From positions 8,372,001 through 8,436,000 of the forward strand of contig NZ_CP109137.1 in the NCBI RefSeq assembly GCF_035918095.1: a DNA stretch of 64,000 nt. The letters run 5' to 3'. The notes beneath the pieces were generated by a model. The model saw only the letters and a list, made by a program, of their open reading frames with translations. It was not told the DNA's origin and did no database searches. A program made the position numbers and the translations under genes. Positions 1-8,613 of the stretch are shown here, one piece after another; the first letter of the stretch is position 1; each line of letters starts with the position of its first letter. This DNA is from Streptomyces sp. NBC_01750 (GTDB lineage Bacteria; Actinomycetota; Actinomycetes; Streptomycetales; Streptomycetaceae).

Positions 1-1
1 G

Positions 2-1111
2 GAGTGTACGGCCGCCCTGGCCGGCGGGGTCGAGTTGCTGCTGCACCCCTCCCGCGGGCGGGCCGGCGCCGGGGAAGGCGTGGGAGTCGTGCTGCTCAAG
101 CCGCTGGCCCGAGCGCTGGCCGACGGCGACCGGATACACGCCGTGGTGTGCGAATCCTGGACCGGCCACTCCTTTGCCGGACCTCCCGGACGGGACCGCG
201 CGGCCACCGGATGTGCTCTGCACGAGAGCCGGCACTCCGCGGCCCGCTCGGTGGGCGAGGCAGGGGCCGCCACCGGATTCGCGGCCCTCACCAGGGCCGT
301 CCTGCAGATGCGGTACGGCACGACGGCGCCCGGACCGGACGGGGCGGGGCCGCTGTCCTGGCCGCGGTCGCAGGACGGGGAGGGGCGTGAACTGCCGCGC
401 AGGGCCGAGGTCGAGGTGTCCGGCGCGGGCGTACTCGACGCCGGTGCGGTCATCGAGGAGTTCCTGCCCCGGGAATACAACGAGCCGGGCGAGCCCGGTG
501 CCCGCCCGGCCGGTCCGGCTCCCGCGTGGGACGACACCGTGGAACGGGACGAGCTGGTGCTGTTGTCCGCCCCGACGCCGCGTCATCTCGCCGCCACCGC
601 CGCGCGGCTGGCCGACTGGCTGAGCGCCGGATACACCGAAGCCGACTGCAGCAGCGAGGGCGTGACCGTCGACCTCGGGTCGGTGGCGCGGACCCTGCGG
701 GCCGGCCGGGCCGCGCTGCCCTGCCGGATCGCGCTCACCGTCCGGGACCTCCCGGGGCTCGTCGCCGTACTGGAGGATTTCGTACGCGACCCGGCCGCGG
801 TCACAGCGACGGCGGCCACCGACGGCCCCCTGCGCTTCGCCGACCTGCGCACGAGCCGGGCCGACCCGCTGGGCCTGGGCGCGGCGCCCGAGACCCGGGA
901 CTACCTGGCCGCGCTGTGGCGCGGCGGACGCGTCGAGCAACTGGCGCAACTGTGGCTGTCCGGTGTGGAGGTGGACTGGGCCGCGCTGGAGAACCGGCCG
1001 GAGGGGAGAGCTCTCGTGGTGTCGCTGCCCGCGTCCGCGTTCCTGCGCAGGCCGCTGTGGCTCGGGTACAAGGACAGGACGCGGGAGAAGACGGCGGAGC
1101 GGGGCCGGTGA
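2..1111 (+). CDS. 3' end of a polyketide synthase gene: degenerate ketosynthase plus post-KS linker (5' end outside window)
   Basis: The open frame runs from the window edge to TGA 1109-1111, so the start lies upstream. It opens inside a ketosynthase: ALAGGVELLLHPS and then GEGVGVVLLKPLARALADGDRI are typical KS text, but the stretch normally between them is missing. The EAHGTGT block is absent, the GHLEAA histidine is replaced (SVGEAGAATG), and the usual NAHVIVEE end reads LDAGAVIEE. Both catalytic histidines are therefore lost. The later part (SVARTLRAGRAALPCRIAL, LAQLWLSGVEVDWAAL, then PLWLG) resembles the post-KS linker common in trans-AT synthases. It probably cannot condense and may act as a transfer or structural domain, or be decaying. 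The stop overlaps the GTG of the next gene (GTGA). Confidence 0.75.
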   Translation, partial: ECTAALAGGVELLLHPSRGRAGAGEGVGVVLLKPLARALADGDRIHAVVCESWTGHSFAGPPGRDRAATGCALHESRHSAARSVGEAGAATGFAALTRAVLQMRYGTTAPGPDGAGPLSWPRSQDGEGRELPRRAEVEVSGAGVLDAGAVIEEFLPREYNEPGEPGARPAGPAPAWDDTVERDELVLLSAPTPRHLAATAARLADWLSAGYTEADCSSEGVTVDLGSVARTLRAGRAALPCRIALTVRDLPGLVAVLEDFVRDPAAVTATAATDGPLRFADLRTSRADPLGLGAAPETRDYLAALWRGGRVEQLAQLWLSGVEVDWAALENRPEGRALVVSLPASAFLRRPLWLGYKDRTREKTAERGR

Positions 1112-1983
1112 CCACCTCCGCACCTGCCGGTGAGCTCACGAGGACGAGAGCCTCGGAACTCCGGCCCGTCAAGCTGTGGTTCTGCTCAAACAACGACCTG
1201 GCGCCCGGTATCGCCGCCACCTTGGCCACCCAGTGGTTCGACGAGCACGAGCAGGAGATCGCCGGACGGTTCCTCTTCGAGCGCGACCGGCGCCAGTACG
1301 TGGTCGCCCACGCGCTTGTACGGCGTGTGCTGGCGCTGGAGGCCGGTATCCCCGAGGCCGAGGCGGTCATCTGGCGCTCCTCGCGCGGGCGGCCGTTTCT
1401 GCAGAAGCCCGCGGGTGGACTGCCGCGCGGCGGTGCGGAGCTGGACTTCAACCTCTCCCACTCGCACAGCCACAACCTCCTGGGTGTGGTGCGACGGCAT
1501 CGGGTCGGGGTGGACGTGGAACGGCTCGACCGTGCTGAGCGGGGCCTCGACGCTATCGTGGAGACTTTCGCTCCCGAGGAGCGTGACTGGCTGGCCGAGG
1601 CGGCCCCCGGCCGCGCCAGGGACCGCAGGGTGTTGCGGCTGTGGACGCTGAAGGAGGCGTACTCCAAGGCGCGCGGACTGGGTCTGGGGCTGCCTTTCGA
1701 CACGTTCTCCTTCACTCTGGCCGAGGACCGTGGGGTTCTGGATTTCCGGCCGCCCGCGGACCAGGCGCACACCGCGTGGGGGTGGCGGTTCATGGAGCTG
1801 GAGCCGGTTGTGGACGTGCTGGCGGCCGTGGCCGTGCAGGCCGGCGGGTCCGAGGCGCCGGTCCTGCAGCTGCACCACGGCTTTCCCTGGGGGCGGGGTT
1901 CCCCGCGCCTGCTCGCGTTGCCGGAGCCGGTCGGTGCGGGGGGCCCGGCGGGCGGCTCGAGTGTGGCTCCGCCTGGGTATTAG
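1108..1983 (+). CDS. Sfp-type 4'-phosphopantetheinyl transferase
   Basis: This 291-residue protein should move phosphopantetheine from CoA to carrier-domain serines, activating the ACP and PCP domains of the cluster. Family motifs visible are the FNLSHSHSHNLL segment, the Mg-binding GVDVERLDR and WTLKEAYSKARGLGLGLPF (the W-x-x-KE-A-x-x-K signature). Length is slightly above the usual 220-270 because of a Gly/Ala/Pro-rich tail. The start is the GTG at 1108 that overlaps the upstream TGA in a GTGA, which implies translational coupling to the synthase fragment. An in-frame extension into the upstream gene exists but is a shadow. A cluster-borne PPTase suits the many carrier domains in this window. 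Confidence 0.93.
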   Translation: MTTSAPAGELTRTRASELRPVKLWFCSNNDLAPGIAATLATQWFDEHEQEIAGRFLFERDRRQYVVAHALVRRVLALEAGIPEAEAVIWRSSRGRPFLQKPAGGLPRGGAELDFNLSHSHSHNLLGVVRRHRVGVDVERLDRAERGLDAIVETFAPEERDWLAEAAPGRARDRRVLRLWTLKEAYSKARGLGLGLPFDTFSFTLAEDRGVLDFRPPADQAHTAWGWRFMELEPVVDVLAAVAVQAGGSEAPVLQLHHGFPWGRGSPRLLALPEPVGAGGPAGGSSVAPPGY

Positions 1984-2062
1984 TGAGGTTTTTCTGTCGC
2001 CGTGCAGAGTGCCGGGGAAGGCAGGACGGTCGGCAAGCGGCCCGACAGCGGGGGGTGTGCGG

Positions 2063-4417
2063 GTGGAGCTGGTGCGGCGCGGTGGTGAGCTCGCCCGGTT
2101 GGAGGAGCTGCTGGTGGCCTCCCGGCGAGGAGAGGGCAGCGCCGTACTCGTCTCGGGCAGTCCCGGTACCGGCAAGAGCGCACTGCTGAGGGATTTCACC
2201 GGGCGTGCCGAAGCGGCCGGTGCTCTGGTGCTGAATGCCTGCGCGACGCCCGCCGAGTCGGACCTCGCGCTGGGTGTGGCGGGGCAGTTGCTCAGCGGTG
2301 TGGGGGCGGGGGCGGGGTGGCCGGGTCCGTATGACGACGGTGGTGACGGCGGCGCCTACGGCCGGGGCGGCGGTGACGTTGCGGTCCTCTTCCACCGGGC
2401 GCTGCGTGAAGTGGCCGCTGCGGTGCCCCTCGTCGTCGCTGTCGATGATGTGCAGTACATGGACGAGCTGTCGTCGCGCTGTCTGCTGTATCTGTGCGGC
2501 CGCTTCGGTACCTCCCCGATCCTGCTGGTCATGGGTGGGCTTCCGCCCTCCCGGTCCGGGCCCGCGCGGCCGCTGGCCGAACTGCTGCGACACCCACGGT
2601 GTCTGACGGTGGATCTGCCCGTCTTCGGCGAGGATGCCGTCGCCGACTTTCTGCGTGCGCCCGCAGCCGGCGGTATGGACCCCGGCGCGGCGCTACGTCT
2701 CGCCCCCGCCTGGCACCGAGTCACCGGCGGCAATCCCCGGCTGCTGCGCGGCTTGCTCGACGACCACCGGGACTGCGCGCCGCTGCGGCCGGCCGGGCCG
2801 GTCACCGGCACCGCGTTCAGACGGGCCGTAACCGGCTGTCTGCGTCCGGCGGAGGCCGGTGAGCAGGCTGTGGCGCGCGGCCTGGCCGTTCTCGGCGATG
2901 CGGCCACAGTCACTCTGCTCGCACGGCTGCTCGGCCTGCACGAACGTGAGGTTGCCGCAGTGCTGGACTCCCTCGGGGCTACCGGCCTGCTGGCGGCGGG
3001 CAGATGGCGTCATGAGGCGGCCCGCGCCGCGGTGCTGGAGAATCTGCCCGCTGAGGAGCATGCCCGGCTGCATTCCCGCGCGGCACGACTGCTGCTCGAG
3101 GACGGCGCCGATCCTCGTACGGTGGCCCGCCATGTGCTCGCCGCGGGCGGGGCGGGAATCGGATCCGGGGCTGTGCATGGGGGCGCCGGACAGGCGGCCG
3201 GGACAGCTGCGGGGGCCGGGGAGCCGTGGGCCGTCGCGGTGTTGGCCGAGGCCGCGGAGCTGGCGATGCGGACCGGTGAAGCGCGGCTGGCGACCCGGTT
3301 CCTGCGTGCGGCCCATCCGGCGTGCACCGATGAACGGCGGCGGGCCGGGCTGCTGGAGGCGCTCGCGCGTGCCGAGTGGGAGAGCGACCCCGCTGCGGTG
3401 ACCAGGCATCTGCCCGCTCTCGAAGGGGCGCTGCGCAGCCGGGCGTTCGACACGGGCAGAGCCGCGGGACCGGTCGGGCTGCTGCTGTGGCACGGCCGTC
3501 CGGACGAGGCGGAACGGGCGCTGTCCGCACTCGGCTCCGCCGGGCCGGTAAGGGAGCTGAGGTCCTGGCTCGGGCAGGTGTACCCGCAGTCCGCACGTGC
3601 GGGAGGCGGGGATCCCGGCGCGGCCGCGGAGCGCGTGCTGGAGGGGATCGCGCTCGACCAGGCTCCGCCGACCATCGCCGCGGCTTCGCTGTCGGCGCTG
3701 GTGTACGCGGGGGAGACGCAGCGTGCTGTCCACTGGTGCACGATGCTGCTCGACGCGGAGGCGGTCCCTACGACTCCGGTACGGCGCGCGGTCGTTGCCG
3801 CGGCCGCCTCGGTGGTCCACGGCAGGACGGGCCGGTACGAGGAGGCGGCGGAGTACGCGGGGCGGGCGCTGGCGCTGCTGTCGCCCGAGGCCTGGGGGGT
3901 CGGTATCGGGATGCCGCTGTCGGCTGCGGTTGCCGCGGCGGTCTGTCTGGGCCGGTATGAGGAAGCGGCCCGGCAGTTGCGGGTGCCGGTGCCGGAGGCG
4001 ATGTTCCGTACCCGTGCCGGACTGCACTATCTGCTGGCCAGGGGCCGGTACCAGCTGGCCGTCGGCCGGCTGCGTGCCGCGCTCGGCGACTTTCACGCCT
4101 GCCGGGATCTGCTCGCGCGCTGGCGCCTGGACCTGGGCGGGGCCGTCGACTGGCGGGCTCCGGCCGCACAGGCCGAGCGGGAGCTGGGGCGCGGGCTCGC
4201 GGTGCAGGGCGCGGCGGAGGGTCCGGTCGCCGCGCTCAGCCGGGCCGAGTTCCGGGTCGCCGCGCTGGTGGCGCAGGGGTGCACCAACCGGGCCATCGCG
4301 GCCCGGCTGTATGTCACCACCAGCACTGTGGAGCAGCATCTGACCAACTCGTACCGCAAGTTGAGCGTGCGGTCGCGGGCGGATCTGGCCGCGCTCGTCA
4401 CGGCCGGATCCGTCTGA
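2063..4417 (+). CDS. LuxR-family transcriptional regulator, LAL type (large ATP-binding)
   Basis: A pathway activator of about 784 residues. Near the N-terminus is a Walker A loop (GSPGTGKSALL) with hydrophobic beta strands such as VPLVVAVDDVQ (Walker B). A long helical, TPR-like middle follows. The last about 60 residues are a LuxR helix-turn-helix: LSRAEFRVAALVAQGCTNRAIAARLYVTTSTVEQHL, then NSYRKLSVRSRADLAALV. GTG codons at 2057 and 2063 are both possible starts; 2063 puts the usual ELVRRGGEL opening at the N-terminus, and 2009 is a weaker alternative. It follows the PPTase gene by 79 bp and converges on the dehydrogenase gene. LAL proteins commonly switch on macrolide-type clusters, so it is a candidate activator besides the SARPs. 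No DNA site can be assigned to it. Confidence 0.9.
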   Translation: MELVRRGGELARLEELLVASRRGEGSAVLVSGSPGTGKSALLRDFTGRAEAAGALVLNACATPAESDLALGVAGQLLSGVGAGAGWPGPYDDGGDGGAYGRGGGDVAVLFHRALREVAAAVPLVVAVDDVQYMDELSSRCLLYLCGRFGTSPILLVMGGLPPSRSGPARPLAELLRHPRCLTVDLPVFGEDAVADFLRAPAAGGMDPGAALRLAPAWHRVTGGNPRLLRGLLDDHRDCAPLRPAGPVTGTAFRRAVTGCLRPAEAGEQAVARGLAVLGDAATVTLLARLLGLHEREVAAVLDSLGATGLLAAGRWRHEAARAAVLENLPAEEHARLHSRAARLLLEDGADPRTVARHVLAAGGAGIGSGAVHGGAGQAAGTAAGAGEPWAVAVLAEAAELAMRTGEARLATRFLRAAHPACTDERRRAGLLEALARAEWESDPAAVTRHLPALEGALRSRAFDTGRAAGPVGLLLWHGRPDEAERALSALGSAGPVRELRSWLGQVYPQSARAGGGDPGAAAERVLEGIALDQAPPTIAAASLSALVYAGETQRAVHWCTMLLDAEAVPTTPVRRAVVAAAASVVHGRTGRYEEAAEYAGRALALLSPEAWGVGIGMPLSAAVAAAVCLGRYEEAARQLRVPVPEAMFRTRAGLHYLLARGRYQLAVGRLRAALGDFHACRDLLARWRLDLGGAVDWRAPAAQAERELGRGLAVQGAAEGPVAALSRAEFRVAALVAQGCTNRAIAARLYVTTSTVEQHLTNSYRKLSVRSRADLAALVTAGSV

Positions 4418-4421
4418 CCGT

Positions 4422-4457
4422 CCGGTCGGGCCGGTCGGGCCGGTCGGGCCGGTCGGG
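4422..4457. repeat. Four tandem copies of CCGGTCGGG between convergent genes
   Basis: Four perfect head-to-tail 9-bp units (CCGGTCGGG) start five bases after the LuxR-gene stop, in the short gap before the convergent dehydrogenase gene. No good hairpin is formed, so it is not a classical terminator. It looks like a slippage-prone simple repeat. Confidence 0.85.
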
Positions 4458-4504
4458 CCGGGTGGTCAGGTCGCCGGGCCGCTCGGGCAGGCCCGGTAGG
4501 GCGA

Positions 4505-6242
4505 TCAGCTCGCGGCTGCCGCGGTGCGAAAACCCCGCCGGTTCTTGCGCCCGAGGGCGCCGCCGGCGACGAACTGCGCCAGGGCCGCCGCCGGTTCGTA
4601 CTCGGGGGTCTGGAACTGCTCGTACAGCCGGTTCTGGATGGCGAGGGACACATCGAGGCCGATGGTGTCGAGCAGGGTGAAGGGTCCCATGGGGTAACCG
4701 AATCCGTGCCGGACAGCGGCGTCGGTCTCCTCGATGTCCGTGTCGTGCCGCTCCAGCAGGGCCAGGGCGGCGCCCAGGTAGGGGAAGAGCAGGCTGTTGA
4801 CGATGAAGCCGGTGCGGTCCGGGCAACTGCACCGTGGTCCTGCCCAGTCCGCGGCAGAACGCGCGGGCTGTTGCGATGGTGGCGGGGCGCGCCGCCCGGG
4901 TGCTTACCAGTTCCACGAGCTTCATCACCGGGGCCGGGTTGAAGAAGTGGAGGCCGACGACGTCGGCGGGACGGCCGGAGGCCTCGGCGCAGGTCGAGAC
5001 GGACAGGCTGGAGGTGGTTGTCGCCAGTACCGTGCCGGGCGCGCACACCTCGCCGAGCGCGGTGAACATGGCGCGCTTGACGTCCCGTTCCTCGGCGACA
5101 GCCTCGATCACCAGGTCGCAGCCGGCGAGCGCGGCCATGGAGTCGGTGCCCTGGACGCGTGCGAGGGCGGAGGCCTTGTCCACGGCGCTGACCTTGCCCC
5201 GGCGCACACCGCGGGTCAGCGACTCGGCGATGGCCTCGACGGCCGCTGCGGCCTTGTCCGTGCTGCGGGCCACCAGCACTGTGGGGTGTCCGCCCACGGC
5301 GGTGACCTCGGCGATGCCGCGTGCCATGGCGCCCGATCCCAGTACGCCGACACGGTGTACGGGCCTGGCGAGTGTGTCGTCTTCTTCGGTGGCCGGGCCG
5401 GTGAGGGCGGCGCCCGTGTCGTCGTAGGTGTAGAAGCCTTCCCCGGTTTTGTGGCCGAGTTGCCCGGCGGCGACCATGCGGCTGAGCAGCGGGGCGGGTT
5501 CGAAGGCGCAGTCGCCGGTCTGCCGCCACAGGGCGAGGAGGGCGGAGTGCGCGGTGTCGAGCCCGATGCGGTCGAGGGTCTCCAGCGGGCCGGACGGCAT
5601 GGCGCATCCCAACCGCATGGCGGTGTCGATGGCCATGTGCGTGGCGTATTTCTCGTCGCAGAGCATGACGGCGCGGTTGAGCAGGCCGAGGACCAGGGCG
5701 GTGGCGTCGGCGGCCGGACGGGCGCCGACCGTAACAGCGGTCAGCCCCAGGGACTCCACGAGGCGGTCCGTCGCGGCGGCGACTGCCGGTGAGGTCAGGG
5801 CGGTGCGTACCGGCTCGACCGGGCCACCGGGGAGCGGCGGGGTGAACAGCCGCAGCCCCGCGATGTCGGCGGGACGGCCGGTGGAGATGGCCAGGCGTGC
5901 GACCGACAGGGAGGCGGTCGTGGTCAGGACGGGGGTGCCGGGCGGGCAGGCCGTGACGATGGTGTGCAGTACGCCGGCCTTGGCCGCGAGGTCCTCCGGC
6001 ACGGCCTCGATGACCAGACCCGCCTCGTGGAGCGGTGCGAAATCTTCTGTGAAGGTGACGTCGGGGCGGCCGGACCCGTCGGCGACGGCCTTCAGCCGTT
6101 TGCCGACGCGGGCGAGGACGTCGAGGTCGGTGTCGACGGCGACGATCCGGTGGCCTGCGGTGTGCAGCAGGCGAAGCAGGGCCTCACCGACCGAGCCCAG
6201 GCCGACGATTGCTGTGACGGGGGGTGCGCTGTGTGCGGTCAT
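4505..6242 (-). CDS. Double-length 3-hydroxyacyl-CoA dehydrogenase, interrupted by a 1-base frameshift
   Basis: Predicted to oxidise or reduce 3-hydroxybutyryl-CoA-type substrates, feeding crotonyl-CoA to the coupled Ccr. Two tandem dehydrogenase units are visible. The first has VGLGSVGEALLRLL (NAD loop) and a C-terminal part ending GQLGHKTGEGFYTYDD. The second has VGVLGSGAMARGIAEVTA and a C-terminal part with MGPFTLLDTIGLDVSLAIQ and ALGRKNRRGF. After TTVQLP the frame breaks at the G run at 4819-4823: dropping one base restores DRTGFIVNSLLFPYLG and leads to the expected end at 4505 (about 578 residues). As written, the uninterrupted frame instead runs to 4398 with a nonsense tail (614 codons). 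ATG 6240-6242 overlaps the ccr stop (ATGA). Either a sequencing error or a real lesion in the last domain. Confidence 0.85.
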
Positions 6243-7591
6243 GACGTGTGAGCCTCGCCTTCACGGAAGCGGTTGATGGCGTCGATGTGCTTCTCGCGCA
6301 GCTCCCCTTCGCGCACACCCAGACCCTCGCGGGGTGCCAGCGCCAGCACGCCGACCTTGCCCTGGTGGAGGTTGCGGTGGACCTCGTAGGCGGCCTGGCC
6401 GGTCTCCTCCAGCGGGTAGACCTTCGACAGCGTCGGGTGGATCTTGCCCTTGGCGACCAGGCGGTTGGCCTCCCACGCCTCGCGGTAGTTGGCGAAGTGC
6501 GAGCCGATGATCCGCTTCAGCGACATCCACAGGTAGCGGTTGTCGTACTCGTGGTTGTAGCCGGAGGTGGAGGCGCAGGTGACGATGGTGCCGCCCTTGC
6601 GGGTGACGTACACGCTGGCGCCGAAGGTCTCGCGGCCCGGGTGCTCGAAGACGATGTCCACGTCCTCGCCGCCGGTCAGCTCGCGGATGCGCTTGCCGAA
6701 GCGCTTCCACTCGCGCGGGTCCTGGTTGTGCTCGTCCTTCCAGAACTTGTAGCCCTCGGCGTTGCGGTCGATGATCGCCTCGGCGCCCATCGCCCGGCAG
6801 ATGTCCGCCTTCTGCGCGCTGGAGACCACACAGATCGGGTTGGCGCCACCGGCCAGCGCGAACTGGGTGGCGTATGAGCCGAGACCGCCGCTGGCGCCCC
6901 AGATCAGCACGTTGTCGCCCTGCTTCATGCCCGCGCCGTTGCGCGAGACGAGCTGGCGGTACGCGGTGGAGTTGACCAGCCCCGGAGCCGCTGCCTCCTC
7001 CCAGGTCAGATGCTCGGCCTTGGGCATCAGCTGGTTGGACTTGACGAGAGCGATCTCGGCGAGGCCGCCGAAGTTCGTCTCGAAACCCCAGATGCGCTGC
7101 TCGGGGTCGAGCATCGTGTCGTTGTGGCCGTCCGAGGACTCCAGCTCCACCGAAAGACAGTGCGCGACGACCCGGTCGCCCGGTTTCCAGCGGTTGACGC
7201 CGGGGCCGGTGCGCAGCACGACGCCCGCCAGGTCGGAACCGATGACGTGGTACGGCTGGTCGTGGCGGGCCGCGTCGGCGGAGCGTCTCGCGTAGCGCTC
7301 CAGGAACCCGAAGGTCGGCAGCGGCTCGAAGATCGAGCTCCAGACGGTGTTGTAGTTGACGGAGCTCGCCATGACGGCGACCAGGGCCTCGCCGGCGTTC
7401 GGCAGGGGCACCGGAACGTCTTGGAGGTGCAGTGACTTGCGCGGGTCCTTGTCGGCCGAGGCCATGCCCTCGAACATGCCGACGTCTTCCTTGCGGACCA
7501 CGCCTGCCCGGTAGCTCTGCGGGAGCCGCAGGTTGGAGAAGTCCCGGGGCGTCGCGTCCTCGCAGAGAACGGCACCGATGATCTCGTCCAC
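6239..7591 (-). CDS. ccr: Crotonyl-CoA carboxylase/reductase
   Basis: Ccr reductively carboxylates crotonyl-CoA to (2S)-ethylmalonyl-CoA with NADPH, making an extender unit for AT domains. The 450-residue protein has the typical length and text: NFGGLAEIALVKSNQLMPK, the nucleotide-binding GASGGLGSYATQFALAGG, and FEHPGRETFGASVYVTRKGG. GTG at 7589-7591 is chosen as start because a GGAGG lies 8 bases upstream and the protein then begins at the usual DEIIGAVL region; longer frames upstream lack family similarity. It is transcribed away from the thioesterase gene and is translationally coupled to the downstream dehydrogenase. Its presence fits the TAGH-type acyltransferase in the 32878 synthase. 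Confidence 0.95.
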   Translation of the reverse strand: MDEIIGAVLCEDATPRDFSNLRLPQSYRAGVVRKEDVGMFEGMASADKDPRKSLHLQDVPVPLPNAGEALVAVMASSVNYNTVWSSIFEPLPTFGFLERYARRSADAARHDQPYHVIGSDLAGVVLRTGPGVNRWKPGDRVVAHCLSVELESSDGHNDTMLDPEQRIWGFETNFGGLAEIALVKSNQLMPKAEHLTWEEAAAPGLVNSTAYRQLVSRNGAGMKQGDNVLIWGASGGLGSYATQFALAGGANPICVVSSAQKADICRAMGAEAIIDRNAEGYKFWKDEHNQDPREWKRFGKRIRELTGGEDVDIVFEHPGRETFGASVYVTRKGGTIVTCASTSGYNHEYDNRYLWMSLKRIIGSHFANYREAWEANRLVAKGKIHPTLSKVYPLEETGQAAYEVHRNLHQGKVGVLALAPREGLGVREGELREKHIDAINRFREGEAHTS

Positions 7592-7848
7592 GTTGATTGC
7601 CTCCGGGAGTCGGGAAAAGCGCCTTCTGAACGGTAGGAAGACCGCGGAGCGCCGGGGCACCCCAGACAGGCCCCAGGTACCGGCCCGGCCCGGCCTAGGG
7701 GGGTGTTAGGGGAAGCCGGGATCGGCGCCGGATCCGCACTGTGGGCTCAAGGCCTCACTCGGAAAGGGCCGGGGCGTGTCCGGCAGGTCCCGCCCGGCGC
7801 GCTCCGGGCGTGAGGGCACTGCTGCCGGTGAACGCCCTAGGAGAACTG
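7592..7848. promoter_or_regulatory. Divergent promoter region between ccr and the thioesterase/KASIII pair
   Basis: This 257-bp gap separates two divergent operons and must hold both promoters. It contains two TAGGGG hexamers 11 bp apart (7696-7701 and 7707-7712), preceded by CC and followed by AAGC, which could be an operator or -10 related. A single TCAAGGC at 7747 has no partner at 11-bp spacing. No -35/-10 pair can be named with confidence. Confidence 0.4.
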
Positions 7849-8613
7849 ATGACGCCCAATCCCGGCGACAGCCCCTGGTTCAGGAACTACGGTCCGGCTC
7901 CCGACGCGTGCGTACGTCTTGTCTGCCTGCCGCACGCCGGAGGCTCGGCCAGCTTCTACTTCCCTCTCGCTCGTGCTCTCTCGCCGAAGATCGAGGTGCT
8001 GGCCGTCCAGTACCCCGGCCGGCAGGACCGGCACGCCGAGCCGTGCGTCCAGAACATCGAGGACATGGCGGACCGGATCGCCGAGGCACTGGGGCCGTGG
8101 ACGGACCGTCCGTACGCGCTGTTCGGGCACAGCATGGGTGCCATGGTCGGGTTCGAGGTGGCGCGCCGGATGGAGGCCTCGGGCGAGGGGCCCCTCGAGC
8201 TGTTCGTCTCGGGCCGCCAGGCCCCTTCGCGGGACCGGGGCGAGCAGTGGCACCCCAGGACCGACGAGGAGGTCGTCGCCGAGATCAGGGCGCTGGAAGG
8301 CACCGGCGAGAGTCTTCTCGACGACCCGGAGGTGCTGCGCATGATCCTCCCCGCGCTGCGCGCCGACTACGGGGCCGTGCAGCGATACCGCTACCGGCCG
8401 GGCCCCGCGCTGGAATGCCCCGTCACCGCGATCACCGGCGACCGTGACCCCAAGGCCACGGTCGACGCGGTCCGTGCCTGGCAGGACCACACCCTGGGCG
8501 GCTTTTGCCTGCGGGTCCTGCCCGGCGGCCACTTCTACCTGGTCGGCGAGCAGGACGAGGTGCTGCGTACGGTACGCGACCGGCTGGCCGGGACTCCGGT
8601 GGCCGCGCGATGA
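7849..8613 (+). CDS. Type II thioesterase (first of three)
   Basis: A 254-residue editing hydrolase of the alpha/beta fold that would free carrier domains from wrong or stalled acyl groups. Visible: LVCLPHAGGSASFYFPLA at the N-terminus, the GHSMGAM nucleophile elbow, and the catalytic His in LPGGHFYLVG near the C-terminus, with TGDRDPKA before it supplying the Asp. The ATG at 7849 has AGGAGA just upstream; in-frame codons reach back to 7741 but lack a ribosome site. Its TGA overlaps the ATG of the KASIII gene (ATGA). Confidence 0.92.
   Translation: MTPNPGDSPWFRNYGPAPDACVRLVCLPHAGGSASFYFPLARALSPKIEVLAVQYPGRQDRHAEPCVQNIEDMADRIAEALGPWTDRPYALFGHSMGAMVGFEVARRMEASGEGPLELFVSGRQAPSRDRGEQWHPRTDEEVVAEIRALEGTGESLLDDPEVLRMILPALRADYGAVQRYRYRPGPALECPVTAITGDRDPKATVDAVRAWQDHTLGGFCLRVLPGGHFYLVGEQDEVLRTVRDRLAGTPVAAR

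Noticed and set aside
526..1107. N-terminal extension of the PPTase frame
   Set aside because: Overlaps the synthase 3' end in another frame and has Arg-rich shadow composition; GTG 1108 with GTGA coupling is the better start.
4398..4504. C-terminal extension of the 3-hydroxyacyl-CoA dehydrogenase
   Set aside because: Reads through the frameshift and the tandem repeat (RPDRPDRPDR); not protein-like, while the other frame ends properly at 4505.
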